From: Actinomycetes bacterium
Lineage (GTDB): Bacteria > Actinomycetota > Thermoleophilia > BMS3ABIN01
Length of the DNA: 64,000 nucleotides
Direction: 5' to 3'
NCBI GenBank assembly: GCA_021791195.1
Contig: JAJYXB010000022.1
Location: 144,245 to 208,244, forward strand
Notes under the pieces: generated by a model
What the model saw: the letters and a program-made list of their open reading frames with translations, nothing else
Told to the model about the DNA's origin: nothing
The model's database searches: none
Made by a program: the position numbers and the translations under genes
Shown here: in pieces, positions 31,340-40,881 of the stretch
How the letters are laid out: the number at the start of each line of letters is the position of its first letter
How positions within the stretch are numbered: position 1 is the stretch's first letter

Positions 31340-32593
31340 ATGGCAAAAAAAGACTATCTGTTCACTTCCGAGTCGGTGACGGAAGGGCACCCGGACAAGA
31401 TCGCCGACCAGATCTCCGACGCCGTTCTGGACGCCGTCCTGAAAGAGGATCCCTTCGGGCGCGTCGCCTGTGAGACGCTGGTGACGACCGGCCTGGTCGT
31501 GGTCGGCGGCGAGATCACCACCGAAACCTATGTCGACATCCCCAAGCTTGTGCGCGAGACGGTGCTTGACATCGGTTATAACCGTGCAAAATATGGTTTT
31601 GACGGCGATACCTGCGGCGTCATCGTCGCGCTCGACGAGCAGTCTCCCGATATCGCCCAGGGTGTCAACCAGGCTTTCGAGGTCCGCACCGACGCCGATG
31701 ATGAGGACCCGCTCGACCTGCAGGGCGCCGGCGATCAGGGGATGATGTTTGGCTATGCCTGCAACGAGACGCCCGAGCTGATGCCGATGCCGATCCTGCT
31801 GGCCCATCAGCTGAGCAAGCGGCTGTCGGAGGTGCGCAAGAGCGGTGTGCTGCCTTATCTGCGGCCGGATGGCAAGACGCAGGTGACGATCCGTTACGAG
31901 AACGACAAGCCGGCCGAGATCCTCACGGTGGTCATTTCCACGCAGCACAAGCCGAACATCGACATCGATTCGATGATCAAGCCCGATCTGATCGAGCATG
32001 TTGTCAATCCGATCCTGCCCGAGAACCTGTACGATCCTGACAGGATCGAGATTCTGGTCAATCCGACCGGGAAGTTCGTCGTCGGCGGTCCCATGGGCGA
32101 CTGCGGCCTCACCGGACGCAAGATCATCGTTGACACTTACGGCGGCGCGGCGCGGCACGGCGGCGGCGCTTTCTCCGGCAAGGATCCGACAAAGGTCGAC
32201 CGCTCTGCCGCCTATGCCTGCCGGCACGTAGCCAAGAACGTCGTGGCCGCGGGCCTGGCGGAAAAGTGCGAAGTGCAGGTGGCGTACGCCATCGGCGTCG
32301 CGCATCCGGTCTCGGTGATGGTGGAATGTTTCGGCACCGAGCAGATCGAGCTGGCAAGGATCAACGAACTGATCAAAAAGCATTTCGACCTGCGGCCAGC
32401 CGCCATCCTGCGCGACCTGGACCTGCGCCGGCCGATCTATCAGAAGACGGCGGCCTACGGGCATTTCGGCCGCCACGATCACGATTTCACCTGGGAACGC
32501 ACCGACAAGGCCGACGCGCTGCGTGCCGCTGCCGGCCTGCCGGCGGCGAAGGCGAAGACTGCTGACGATCAGGCGCTGCGCGTGGCGGAATAA
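31340..32593 (+). CDS. metK: S-adenosylmethionine synthetase
   Basis: [38 protein letters not shown]...[28 protein letters not shown]...[21 protein letters not shown]...[30 protein letters not shown]. Confidence 0.97.
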   Translation: MAKKDYLFTSESVTEGHPDKIADQISDAVLDAVLKEDPFGRVACETLVTTGLVVVGGEITTETYVDIPKLVRETVLDIGYNRAKYGFDGDTCGVIVALDEQSPDIAQGVNQAFEVRTDADDEDPLDLQGAGDQGMMFGYACNETPELMPMPILLAHQLSKRLSEVRKSGVLPYLRPDGKTQVTIRYENDKPAEILTVVISTQHKPNIDIDSMIKPDLIEHVVNPILPENLYDPDRIEILVNPTGKFVVGGPMGDCGLTGRKIIVDTYGGAARHGGGAFSGKDPTKVDRSAAYACRHVAKNVVAAGLAEKCEVQVAYAIGVAHPVSVMVECFGTEQIELARINELIKKHFDLRPAAILRDLDLRRPIYQKTAAYGHFGRHDHDFTWERTDKADALRAAAGLPAAKAKTADDQALRVAE

Positions 32594-32618
32594 GCAGGCG
32601 CGGCACGATTACGGTTAT

Positions 32619-32649
32619 CAGGGCCGCCTGCATGGGCGGCTCTTTTTTT
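32619..32649 (+). terminator. Rho-independent terminator after metK
   Basis: agggccgcctgcatgggcggctcttttttt. Confidence 0.8.
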
Positions 32650-32686
32650 GGGCGGAGCTGTCTTCCAGGAGCGTTATAATATCTGT

Positions 32687-35065
32687 ATGTCCTCCTCTCC
32701 CGATGCTGTTGATTGCCTGAATGGAGCCGGCCTGGCGCCGGAGCCCGCCGCCACGGCGGTCGCGGCTGGCGCCGTTTTCGCTCTTCCGGTCGCGCGCGTG
32801 TTTATCCAGCTCAAGACCCGCTCGCTGGCGCGCGCTTTTGACTACCGCGTTCCCGAGCGTCTGCGGCAGCGCCTGGTCCCGGGTTCGGTCGTCCTGGTGC
32901 CGTTTGGCCGGCGGAAGGTGCTGGGCGTGGTGTCGGCCTTGGAGGAAACGTCGGAGCTGCCGGATTCGCGGCTGATGGACCTGGAAGAAGTCCTGGATTT
33001 CCCCCCGGTGCCGGAACCGCTGATCAGGCTCAGCCTCTGGCTTGCCGCGTATTACTACTGTCCGGCCGCGTCGGCGCTGGCGCTGGCGCTTCCCCCGGGC
33101 GGGCTGCCGCCGCTGGTCAGGGAGGCGGCTGCGGATGGCCGGGAACCGGTTTACCGCCTGAAGCGGCCGCCGGTCAGGCCCAGGCGCTTGCAGTTTGTCC
33201 GCCTGAGTCAGACAGAAGCCGCTGGCAGCGCTGCGGGCGGCGACGTTAAGCCGCGCGGCGAAGCTCAGGCGCGGGTGCTGGACGCGCTGTCCACCGCCGG
33301 AGAGCTGCCGCTGGCGGAGCTCAGGCGCCGGGCAGGCGTCAGCGGCTCGCCCATCAAGTCGCTGGCGGAAAGCGGCCTGGTGGAGGTGTTCACCCGCCAG
33401 GTGCGCCGCAGCTCCCTGCGCTACTACGCCGGCGCTGAAGCAGGAGCGGCAGCGGGCCAGGCGCCGGTATTGAATCCGGCGCAGGCAGAGGCGCTGGCTG
33501 CCGTGGTCGCGCGCCTGGACGCCGCGGATCCTGCCGGCCGCAGCCGCCCCATCCTGCTGGAAGGGGTCCCGGGCGCGGGCAAGACCGAGGTATATATCCG
33601 CGCCATCGAGGCGGCGGTGCGGCGCGGCGGCCGCGCAATCGTTCTCATCCCTGAGATCTCGCTCACGCACCAGGCGGTCAAACGCTTCCGGCGCCGGTTT
33701 GGCGAGCGGATCGCCGTTTATCACAGCGCCCTCAGCCCCGGTGAGCGCTACGACGAGTACATGCGCATCCGTGATGGAAGCGCCGACGTGGTTATCGGTC
33801 CGCGCTCGGCCCTGTTTGCGCCGCTGCCCGATCTGAAGATTATCGTGATCGACGAAGAGAACGACAGTTCATTCAAGCAGGAGAGCGACCCGCGTTATGA
33901 CGCCCGCCGCGTCGCCCTGGAGCGGGCGCGGCTGGAGGGGGCGGCGCTGGTCTATGGCAGCGCCACACCGAGCCTGGAAAGCCGTCACCTGGTTCGGGAC
34001 CGCTTCTGCCTGCCGGAGCGGGCTACGGGCGCTTCGATGCCGGCCGTCTCCATCGTTGACATGTGTCAGGAAAGCGACATGATTTTCAGCCAGGCGCTGC
34101 TGGAGGCGATCGACGCCGCCATGGCGGCGGATGAAAAAGCGATCCTGCTGCTGAACCGGCGCGGTTATGCCAGCTATCTGCAATGCGGTCAATGTGGACA
34201 CGTCTGGCAGTGCGGCAACTGCGAAGTCTCGCTCACGATCCACGCGCGTTCGCGGCGCCTGCTCTGTCATCACTGCGGCCACGAGGAGCCGTTGCCGGGC
34301 GTTTGCCCCGAATGCGGCGCCGCCGAGCTGCGCCGCTGGGGCATCGGCACGCAGCGGGTGGAGGAAGAGCTGAAGCGCCGCTTTCCGGAAGCCCCGGTTT
34401 TCCGTCTGGATGCCGACTCCGCCCAGGGTTATGGCGAAGGGCCGCGCATCCTAGAGGAGTTCGGCCGGCCCGGCAGGGCGATCCTGCTGGGTACGCAGAT
34501 GGTGGCCAAGGGGCATCACTTCCCGGAGGTTACGCTGGCGGCGGTGCTCAACGCGGATCTGACCCTGCAGTTCCCCGAGTTTCGCGCCGAGGAGCAGACT
34601 TTTGCGCTGCTGGTGCAGCTGGCGGGGCGCAGCGGCCGCGCCGGCAAGCCCGGGCGGGTGTTGATACAGACGTGGAATGCGGATATTGAATGTATTAAAA
34701 TGGCGGCGAATCTGGAGTTGGATGAGTTTTACGGACGGGAGCTCGACCGCCGCCGCCGGCTGGGTTATCCGCCGTTCGCCAGCCTGATCAATATCGTCTG
34801 CCTCTCGCATGAGGAAGACAAGCCGGGTCAGGCGGCGGAGTTCCTGAAAGGCAAGCTCCAGGCCGTGGCGGACGGGGAGCAGATCCTCGGCCCGGCAGGG
34901 CTTTTCCGGCTGCAGGGTTGGTACCGCAGCCACATTGTGGTAAAGACGGATGATCTGGCGCGTACGCTGGCGGCGTTCGGTCCCGTGATCGAGCACTACC
35001 GGGGGCCGTATGACACGCGTGCGGTCAGGATAACCGTCGACGTGGATCCGCAGCGGCTGTCATGA
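32687..35065 (+). CDS. priA: Primosomal protein N' (PriA helicase)
   Basis: ARVFIQLKTRSLARAFDYRVPERL...LLEGVPGAGKTEVYIRAIEAAVRRGGRAIVLIPEISLTHQ...GSATPSLES...CGQCGHVWQCGNCEVSLTIHARSRRLLCHHCG...GTQMVAKGHHFPEVTLAAVLNAD. Confidence 0.96.
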   Translation: MSSSPDAVDCLNGAGLAPEPAATAVAAGAVFALPVARVFIQLKTRSLARAFDYRVPERLRQRLVPGSVVLVPFGRRKVLGVVSALEETSELPDSRLMDLEEVLDFPPVPEPLIRLSLWLAAYYYCPAASALALALPPGGLPPLVREAAADGREPVYRLKRPPVRPRRLQFVRLSQTEAAGSAAGGDVKPRGEAQARVLDALSTAGELPLAELRRRAGVSGSPIKSLAESGLVEVFTRQVRRSSLRYYAGAEAGAAAGQAPVLNPAQAEALAAVVARLDAADPAGRSRPILLEGVPGAGKTEVYIRAIEAAVRRGGRAIVLIPEISLTHQAVKRFRRRFGERIAVYHSALSPGERYDEYMRIRDGSADVVIGPRSALFAPLPDLKIIVIDEENDSSFKQESDPRYDARRVALERARLEGAALVYGSATPSLESRHLVRDRFCLPERATGASMPAVSIVDMCQESDMIFSQALLEAIDAAMAADEKAILLLNRRGYASYLQCGQCGHVWQCGNCEVSLTIHARSRRLLCHHCGHEEPLPGVCPECGAAELRRWGIGTQRVEEELKRRFPEAPVFRLDADSAQGYGEGPRILEEFGRPGRAILLGTQMVAKGHHFPEVTLAAVLNADLTLQFPEFRAEEQTFALLVQLAGRSGRAGKPGRVLIQTWNADIECIKMAANLELDEFYGRELDRRRRLGYPPFASLINIVCLSHEEDKPGQAAEFLKGKLQAVADGEQILGPAGLFRLQGWYRSHIVVKTDDLARTLAAFGPVIEHYRGPYDTRAVRITVDVDPQRLS

Positions 35066-35125
35066 AGCAGGCCTCAGCCAATCGCGACGCCGGACGGCCG
35101 GGCGATGATAAAGGGGATGTAAGCT

Positions 35126-35653
35126 TTGGGAATCGATGAAAAGACAAAAGCTGCCGCCTGGCAGCAGATCCGGCAGTACGGCGACCCCGTGCTTATGGAG
35201 GAATCCCGGGCAGTCGAGCCCGGTGAAGAAGCGCGCCTGCTTTCGGGGCGCATGATCAAGATCATGTACGGCGCCGACGGCGTCGGGCTGGCGGCGCCGC
35301 AGATCGGCATCCTGCAGAGGCTGATCGTGTTCCGCTTCGGCAGCGAGGAACCGCAGGTGCTGCTCAACCCGGAGATCACCTGGCAGTCGGAAGACACCGC
35401 CACCGAGGCCGAGGGCTGCCTGAGCTTCGCCAGCCTGTGCGTCGACGTGGAGCGGGCGCTCGGCATCAGGGTGCGGGGACAGGATCTGGAGGGCAACCCG
35501 GCCGGGTTCGAGCTGGACGGGCTTCAGGCCCGCATCCTCCAGCACGAGATCGATCACCTGAGTGGCGTGATGATCCATAACCGCACCTCCCGCGAGCAGC
35601 GCAAGGATCTGATGGGCCGGCTGCGGCAGGTAAAACTCCCCGGCGAGCGGTAG
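35126..35653 (+). CDS. def: Peptide deformylase
   Basis: GVGLAAPQIGILQRLIVFR...EAEGCLSFASLCVDV...LQARILQHEIDHLSGVMIHNRTS (variant GCLS motif). Confidence 0.95.
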   Translation: MGIDEKTKAAAWQQIRQYGDPVLMEESRAVEPGEEARLLSGRMIKIMYGADGVGLAAPQIGILQRLIVFRFGSEEPQVLLNPEITWQSEDTATEAEGCLSFASLCVDVERALGIRVRGQDLEGNPAGFELDGLQARILQHEIDHLSGVMIHNRTSREQRKDLMGRLRQVKLPGER

Positions 35654-35659
35654 CGCTGC

Positions 35660-36601
35660 GTGAAAATAGCCTTCGCTGGCACACCCCGGTTCGGCGCCCA
35701 GGTGCTGGAAGCGCTCATCGCCTCCTCCCATGAAATCGTGGCAGTCTTCACGCAGCCGGACCGTCCCGCCGGCCGCGGCCTGGCGCCGCGGATGTCGCCG
35801 GTCAAGCAGCTGGCGCTGGCCGCGGGGCTGCGCGTGGAGCAGCCCGCCAGTATCAGCTCCCCCGCAAGTATCGCGCTGCTAAAGGAGCTTTGCCCCCGGT
35901 TCCTGACCATAGCTGCATTCGGGCAGATACTCAAACAGGACCTGCTGGACGTCGTCCCCTGCATCAACGTCCACGGCTCGCTGCTGCCAGAGTACCGCGG
36001 CGCCGCGCCGGTGGAGCGCGCGATCATGGACGGGAAGCGGCAAACTGGCGTATCGATCATGGACGTGGTGCGGGCGCTTGATTCCGGAAGTGTCTACCTG
36101 AGGAAAACCGTGCCAATCGAGGACGCCGATGACGCCGGCTCCATCTATGAGAAGCTGGCGCGGGCCGGGGGAGAGGCGCTGGTCGAGGTTCTGGACCGGG
36201 CTGAGGCCGGGCCGCTGGCAGGCGAACCGCAGGACGAGTCGCTGGTGACCTACGCGGAGAAGATCGGACCTGGCGACCGCCACCTCGACTGGTCGCAGCC
36301 GGCCCGGCGGGTGTTCAACCGGGTGCGGGCGCTCTCGCCCCACATCGGCGCTTACGCAAAAGCCGGCGAGGCGCAGCTGAAGATCTGGAGAGCGACGCCG
36401 CCGGTGGCGGCAGGCAAGCCGCTCAGCGGTGCTTCCCTCCAGCCCGGGAAGGTGTCGCTTCGCGGCGAGGAATTGTGGGTCCAGTGTGGAGAGGGTCAGC
36501 TGCGGCTGCTGGAACTGCAGCCGGCCGGCAAACGCCGCATGAGCGCCGCCGAGTTTTTGCGCGGCTACCGCAAGCTGGTCGAAGATACGGTGTTCGGGTA
36601 A
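35660..36601 (+). CDS. fmt: Methionyl-tRNA formyltransferase
   Basis: MKIAFAGTPRFGAQVLEALIASSHEIVAVFTQPDRPAGRG...CINVHGSLLPEYRGAAPVERAIMDGKRQTGVSIMDV. Confidence 0.97.
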   Translation: MKIAFAGTPRFGAQVLEALIASSHEIVAVFTQPDRPAGRGLAPRMSPVKQLALAAGLRVEQPASISSPASIALLKELCPRFLTIAAFGQILKQDLLDVVPCINVHGSLLPEYRGAAPVERAIMDGKRQTGVSIMDVVRALDSGSVYLRKTVPIEDADDAGSIYEKLARAGGEALVEVLDRAEAGPLAGEPQDESLVTYAEKIGPGDRHLDWSQPARRVFNRVRALSPHIGAYAKAGEAQLKIWRATPPVAAGKPLSGASLQPGKVSLRGEELWVQCGEGQLRLLELQPAGKRRMSAAEFLRGYRKLVEDTVFG

Positions 36602-36752
36602 CACAACATTCCGGGACCCGCCTTCCTGCTTGATGCGGCCTTGCCTCCCGCGGGAAGCGCCGATGCCAGTTTGCTATAATGTCACCGGTTGGAAGCGGAT
36701 GACCGCGGATTGGCGGATGCGCCGGTTTGCCGCCAGATTGCCGTAGTTTCGG

Positions 36753-36826
36753 CGGGGCGTGGCGCAGCTTGGTAGCGCGCTTGCTTTGGGAGCAAGAGGC
36801 CGGCGGTTCAAATCCGCCCGCCCCGA
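36753..36826 (+). tRNA. tRNA-Pro (TGG)
   Basis: CGGGGCGTGGCGCAGCTTGGTAGCGCGCTTGCTTTGGGAGCAAGAGGCCGGCGGTTCAAATCCGCCCGCCCCGA + CCA. Confidence 0.96.
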
Positions 36827-36955
36827 CCAGATTCAGGATCGTTGGTCTGGAAACTGCCGGCTTTCTGGCCGTGGTATTGCTGATCAGTGGTAAATCCGAT
36901 CGAAGCTCGTATTTCAGCCGGTTGGAACGCCGCCGAAGCCTGTGTCAGCATGCGT

Positions 36956-37028
36956 GCGGGTGTAGCTCAGTTGGTAGAGCATCGGCCTTCCAAGCCGATT
37001 GTCGCGGGTTCGATCCCCGTCGCCCGCT
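36956..37028 (+). tRNA. tRNA-Gly (TCC)
   Basis: GCGGGTGTAGCTCAGTTGGTAGAGCATCGGCCTTCCAAGCCGATTGTCGCGGGTTCGATCCCCGTCGCCCGCT + CCA. Confidence 0.96.
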
Positions 37029-37108
37029 CCAGCAGTATGGTTGAGGTTGAGCCGAGCCCTGCTCGTTTCAAGTCATCGCAACCAGGTAATCCTGAACGTG
37101 ATCTTATG

Positions 37109-37181
37109 GTGGATGTAGCTCAGCTGGTAGAGCTCCGGATTGTGGATCCGGCGGCCGTGGGTTCAAGTCCCATCATCCACC
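37109..37181 (+). tRNA. tRNA-His (GTG)
   Basis: GTGGATGTAGCTCAGCTGGTAGAGCTCCGGATTGTGGATCCGGCGGCCGTGGGTTCAAGTCCCATCATCCACC + CCA. Confidence 0.96.
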
Positions 37182-37238
37182 CCAAACTTTTTCCGGCAGC
37201 AGCCTTCGGCGATCCCGGAATGGAATCTCACCACATCT

Positions 37239-37312
<74 letters not shown>

Positions 37313-37546
37313 CCAAAAGAAAATCTGCTGCTCGGTAATTCCACCGCGCCTCATCCGGCGCATCGCAGCAACATCACAAACAAGATTCATTCGCCTTCCT
37401 TCGGACATCGGGATGTCATCTTTTACGCTTGACAAACGATAACGTTTAGCATAGCCTCTACCCGCTTTTTATTAACAAAAATTTTTTGGTTACAGCGCTC
37501 CGGTGAAGAAAACAGGGGATAAACAACGGGATGGAGGCTAGGGGAG

Positions 37547-38710
37547 ATGGAGAACCAATGGAAGGGTAGACGCGGCAGGATCGTTCGGAAATGCTTTGTT
37601 TTTCCTGCAATAGCGGCTTTAATCCCGGTTTTCATGTTCGCGCTGATGAGTCCGGCGGCCGCCGGCGCTGTCACTTCCGCTACCACTTATCACATCAATG
37701 CCAGCGGCGGTGGCGACTGCTCCCTGATCGGAACCTGGGATGCCGCCACCGGGACATGCTCGCTGTCCACCGATGTCACGGTCACGGGCGCTGATGGCAT
37801 TCAGATCGACAGCGACCATGTGGTGCTGGACGGCAACGGCCACACACTGACCGGCAACAACAGCGGCATCACCAATGGCGTATCCTTCAACAGCAGAACC
37901 GGCGTCACGGTCAGGAACCTGACGGTGACGAAATTCTATGCCGGTATCCGTCTGTTCAGCAGCACCGGCAACGTCCTCACCGGGAATACGGCGTCGAACT
38001 GTATCTACGGGATCGACCTGGTTTCTTCCAGCGGCAATACGCTGTCAGACAACAAGGCGACCTCGAACAATAGCGGCATCTGGCTGTCGGGGAGCTCAAA
38101 TAACAGTCTGAGCGGCAATCTTGCCGGCTCCAATGCGCTCGGTGTCCACATCGGCCAGAAGTCCAATAGTAACACTGTCCGCCAGAACAACTTCCTGAGC
38201 AATACCGCCCAGATAACGGTCGACAGCTCCTGTACCGCCAATGTATTCAGCGCGGCTCCCGCCGGCGGCAACTACTGGAGCGACTGGTCTACGCCGGACG
38301 CCAACCATGACGGTTTCGTTGACAGCCCTTACCTTTTTTCCGGCGGTCGGGACGATCTGCCGCTGGCGGCGCCCGTGGGCGGTGGGCGGCCGGATCTGCA
38401 TCTGAATAATCCCGGCCCGTTCTGGGCCTCAATTGATGACTACAATGCCAGACAGCTTTCGGTAACCTGGAGTGTTGGCAACACCGGCAGCCGCGACGCC
38501 TTCCAGGCACAGCTCACCGACAGTGTCAACACCAACGGCGTCACCCTGGTCACCGCCATGCCGCAGGTGCTTGGCAGCGGCAGGATCGCTGCCGGCGGCT
38601 CCGGCTCAGTCACACTGAAATACAGCGTGCCCCAAGGGGTGAGCGCGTGGCATTCGTCCCTGACTGCCAGCGCTGAGGACGCCGTCGGCGTCAAATATGT
38701 CTATCCGTAG
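37547..38710 (+). CDS. Secreted NosD-like right-handed beta-helix protein with C-terminal WxSxDDY domain
   Basis: Signal-like N-terminus; DGIQIDSDHVVLDGNGHTLTGNNSG...GVTVRNLTVTKFYAGIRLFSSTGNVLTGNTASNCIYGIDLVSSSGNTLSDNKATSNNSGIWLSGSSNNSLSGN; C-terminus FWASIDDYNARQLSVTWSV...LKYSVPQGVSAW...YP. Confidence 0.85.
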   Translation: MENQWKGRRGRIVRKCFVFPAIAALIPVFMFALMSPAAAGAVTSATTYHINASGGGDCSLIGTWDAATGTCSLSTDVTVTGADGIQIDSDHVVLDGNGHTLTGNNSGITNGVSFNSRTGVTVRNLTVTKFYAGIRLFSSTGNVLTGNTASNCIYGIDLVSSSGNTLSDNKATSNNSGIWLSGSSNNSLSGNLAGSNALGVHIGQKSNSNTVRQNNFLSNTAQITVDSSCTANVFSAAPAGGNYWSDWSTPDANHDGFVDSPYLFSGGRDDLPLAAPVGGGRPDLHLNNPGPFWASIDDYNARQLSVTWSVGNTGSRDAFQAQLTDSVNTNGVTLVTAMPQVLGSGRIAAGGSGSVTLKYSVPQGVSAWHSSLTASAEDAVGVKYVYP

Positions 38711-38858
38711 ATCCTGTAATTTCATTTGCTTAACTGCTTCGACTGCTCTATAGTGTAAGCAGCCCATAGTTCATGGGTTTACTTGGTGTGAAGTGCTTCG
38801 ACTGGTTTCGTATGTGGCAAGTTCGAGTACTCATTCCACGGGCATGGTGAGAGGAGGA

Positions 38859-39068
38859 ATGAACTTGCCAGAAGGAACAGTCAAATGGTTCTCTGATCAG
38901 AAAGGCTTCGGCTTTATCGAGCGTGAGAACGGGAGCGATCTGTTTGTGCACTTTTCTGAGATCAAAGGCGATGGTTTTAAGACCCTCGCTGAGGGCCAGA
39001 AGGTGACTTTCGAAGCTGCGGAAGGTCCCAAGGGACCCCAGGCCACGAACGTGACTCCAATAGCTTAG
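38859..39068 (+). CDS. Cold shock protein (CspA family)
   Basis: [81 protein letters not shown]; Rho-independent terminator just downstream. Confidence 0.97.
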   Translation: MNLPEGTVKWFSDQKGFGFIERENGSDLFVHFSEIKGDGFKTLAEGQKVTFEAAEGPKGPQATNVTPIA

Positions 39069-39089
39069 TTATCCATCGAGGTATCTAAC

Positions 39090-39121
39090 AAAAGGGCCCT
39101 TCTGCAGGGGGGTCCTTTTTT
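39090..39121 (+). terminator. Rho-independent terminator after csp
   Basis: aaaagggcccttctgcaggggggtccttttttt. Confidence 0.75.
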
Positions 39122-39152
39122 TGTGCCGCCTTTCAAGGAAGTAGAGATTGAC

Positions 39153-40256
39153 ATGTTGCAGGAACTGAAGATCGGCGATCTGACCGCCAGGCTGCCGATC
39201 GTCCAGGGCGGAATGGGAGTGGGGATCTCACTGGCCGGCCTGGCCGCCGCCGTTGCTGACGAGGGCGCCATCGGCGTCATCGCCGCTGCCGGCATCGGCA
39301 TGCCGGAGCCGGATTTCTTCTCCAATTATCTGGAAGCCAACATCCGTGCCCTGGAAAAAGAAATCGGCAAGGCGCGCGGCCTGACCGACGGCATCCTCGG
39401 CGTCAACATCATGGTGGCGCTTTCGGATTACGACAATATGGTGAACGTCGCGGTTGACCAAAAAATCGACATCATCTTTTCCGGCGGTGGGCTGCCGCTC
39501 GATTTGCCCCAGCTGATCCGTGGCAGGTACCGTCCCAAGCTGGTGCCGATCGTTTCCTCGGCGCGGGCGGCGCGGTTGATCTGCAAACGCTGGTCGGCAC
39601 GCCATCATTGTCTGCCTGATGCTTTTGTGGTAGAAGGTCCCCTGGCCGGCGGTCATCTGGGATTCAAGGAGGAGCAGCTGGGCGATCCGGCATTCACTCT
39701 GGACCGGCTCGTGCCGCAGGTGATAGAGACCGTCAGGCCGTTTGCTGAAGGCAGCGGCAAAGAGATCCCCGTCATCGCCGCCGGCGGCATCTACACCGGC
39801 CGCGACATCTCCCGCTTCCTGGGCATGGGCGCTGCCGGCGTGCAGCTGGGTACGCGCTTTGTCACCACTCGGGAATGCAACGCCTCGGCTGAGTTCAAGC
39901 AGGCATACATCAACGCCAGCGCCGATGACATCGTCATCATCAAGAGCCCTGTAGGCATGCCGGGCCGGGCGATCCGCAACCGCTTCCTGGATGAAGTCGG
40001 CCAGGGAAAGAAGAAGCCCTATCGCTGCCCCTATCATTGCATCAAGACCTGCGATCACAAGAACAGTCCTTATTGCATCTTCTTTGCTCTGGTCAATGCC
40101 AAGCGCGGACAGCTAAAACATGGATTCGCTTTCGCCGGCGCCAACGCCTACCGGGCTGAAGGAATCGTCACCGTGCGGGAACTGATCGAGACTCTGGTGG
40201 CGGAAGTTGAGGAAGCCGAAGCCCAGGAGGGAACAAAAGTGGAGGAAAAAAGCTGA
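39153..40256 (+). CDS. Nitronate monooxygenase/FabK-like flavoprotein
   Basis: LPIVQGGMGVGISLAGLAAAVADEGAIGVIAAAGIG...ILGVNIMVALSDYDNMVNVAVDQKIDIIFSGGGLPLDL...FVVEGPLAGGHLGF...IPVIAAGGIYTGRDISRFLGMGAAGVQLGTRFVTT. Confidence 0.92.
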   Translation: MLQELKIGDLTARLPIVQGGMGVGISLAGLAAAVADEGAIGVIAAAGIGMPEPDFFSNYLEANIRALEKEIGKARGLTDGILGVNIMVALSDYDNMVNVAVDQKIDIIFSGGGLPLDLPQLIRGRYRPKLVPIVSSARAARLICKRWSARHHCLPDAFVVEGPLAGGHLGFKEEQLGDPAFTLDRLVPQVIETVRPFAEGSGKEIPVIAAGGIYTGRDISRFLGMGAAGVQLGTRFVTTRECNASAEFKQAYINASADDIVIIKSPVGMPGRAIRNRFLDEVGQGKKKPYRCPYHCIKTCDHKNSPYCIFFALVNAKRGQLKHGFAFAGANAYRAEGIVTVRELIETLVAEVEEAEAQEGTKVEEKS

Positions 40257-40280
40257 CATAAGCATGTCTGCAAGTACGCA

Positions 40281-40309
40281 TTGACATAATTCACCAGCAG
40301 AGGTAAATT
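40281..40309 (+). promoter_or_regulatory. Sigma-70-like promoter for candidate ncRNA
   Basis: TTGACA - 17 nt - TAAATT. Confidence 0.6.
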
Positions 40310-40315
40310 AATGCG

Positions 40316-40434
40316 CCTCCAATTGTTGGCTTCCTTTCGGGCGGAAAGGCGATTGGAGTGAGGCTGGGCAATAAACAGGATTCATGGTAGGACAATTCAG
40401 GACGACTGGTCGTCAAGGAAAGTCCTACTTTTTT
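40316..40434 (+). ncRNA. Candidate structured ncRNA with own promoter and intrinsic terminator
   Basis: CTCCAAT...ATTGGAG and CCTTTC-GGGCG-GAAAGG nested stems; 3' terminator GTAGGAC-aattcag-GACGACTGGTCGTC-aaggaaa-GTCCTAC-TTTTTT; no ORF. Confidence 0.5.
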
Positions 40435-40472
40435 GCTCAAAAAATCGGACCGGCCGGCGGGCGGTCCGAGCA

Positions 40473-40510
40473 AAAAACAGGCCGAAGGAGGTGAAGCTCC
40501 TTCGGCCCAA
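40473..40510 (-). terminator. Strong minus-strand Rho-independent terminator
   Basis: Minus strand GGCCGAAGGAG-cttcac-CTCCTTCGGCC-TGTTTTTT, followed by a second hairpin CGGACCG...CGGTCCG-ATTTTTT. Confidence 0.65.
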
Positions 40511-40881
40511 GCCAGGTAAATAGCACCGGATGAGGATGCATTTTGCATGGCTATTTCTATTCTAGGCTAATTGGGAAGCAAGTGACAAAGTATGTGAGAG
40601 CCGAGCGGAACTGGTCCAGAAGCGGGCAGGCGTGCGGCCATAAAGAAAACTTGACAAATAATATCAACATTTCAAACTAAATAATATGATACGGATTAAC
40701 CATCAATATCAATATTCTGCATCATGTTAATGGTTCAATAACGAGTAGAATATCAACCATGTCCAATTAAAACTTTTACGGTTAGTTATTTTATATTTAG
40801 TATTGCGAGCTCCGGCGCTCAGACAGAAAGTAGCAGGCACAACGAAAAATAAAGCGGTTAAGCTTTTGCCAAGGGTAAGGG

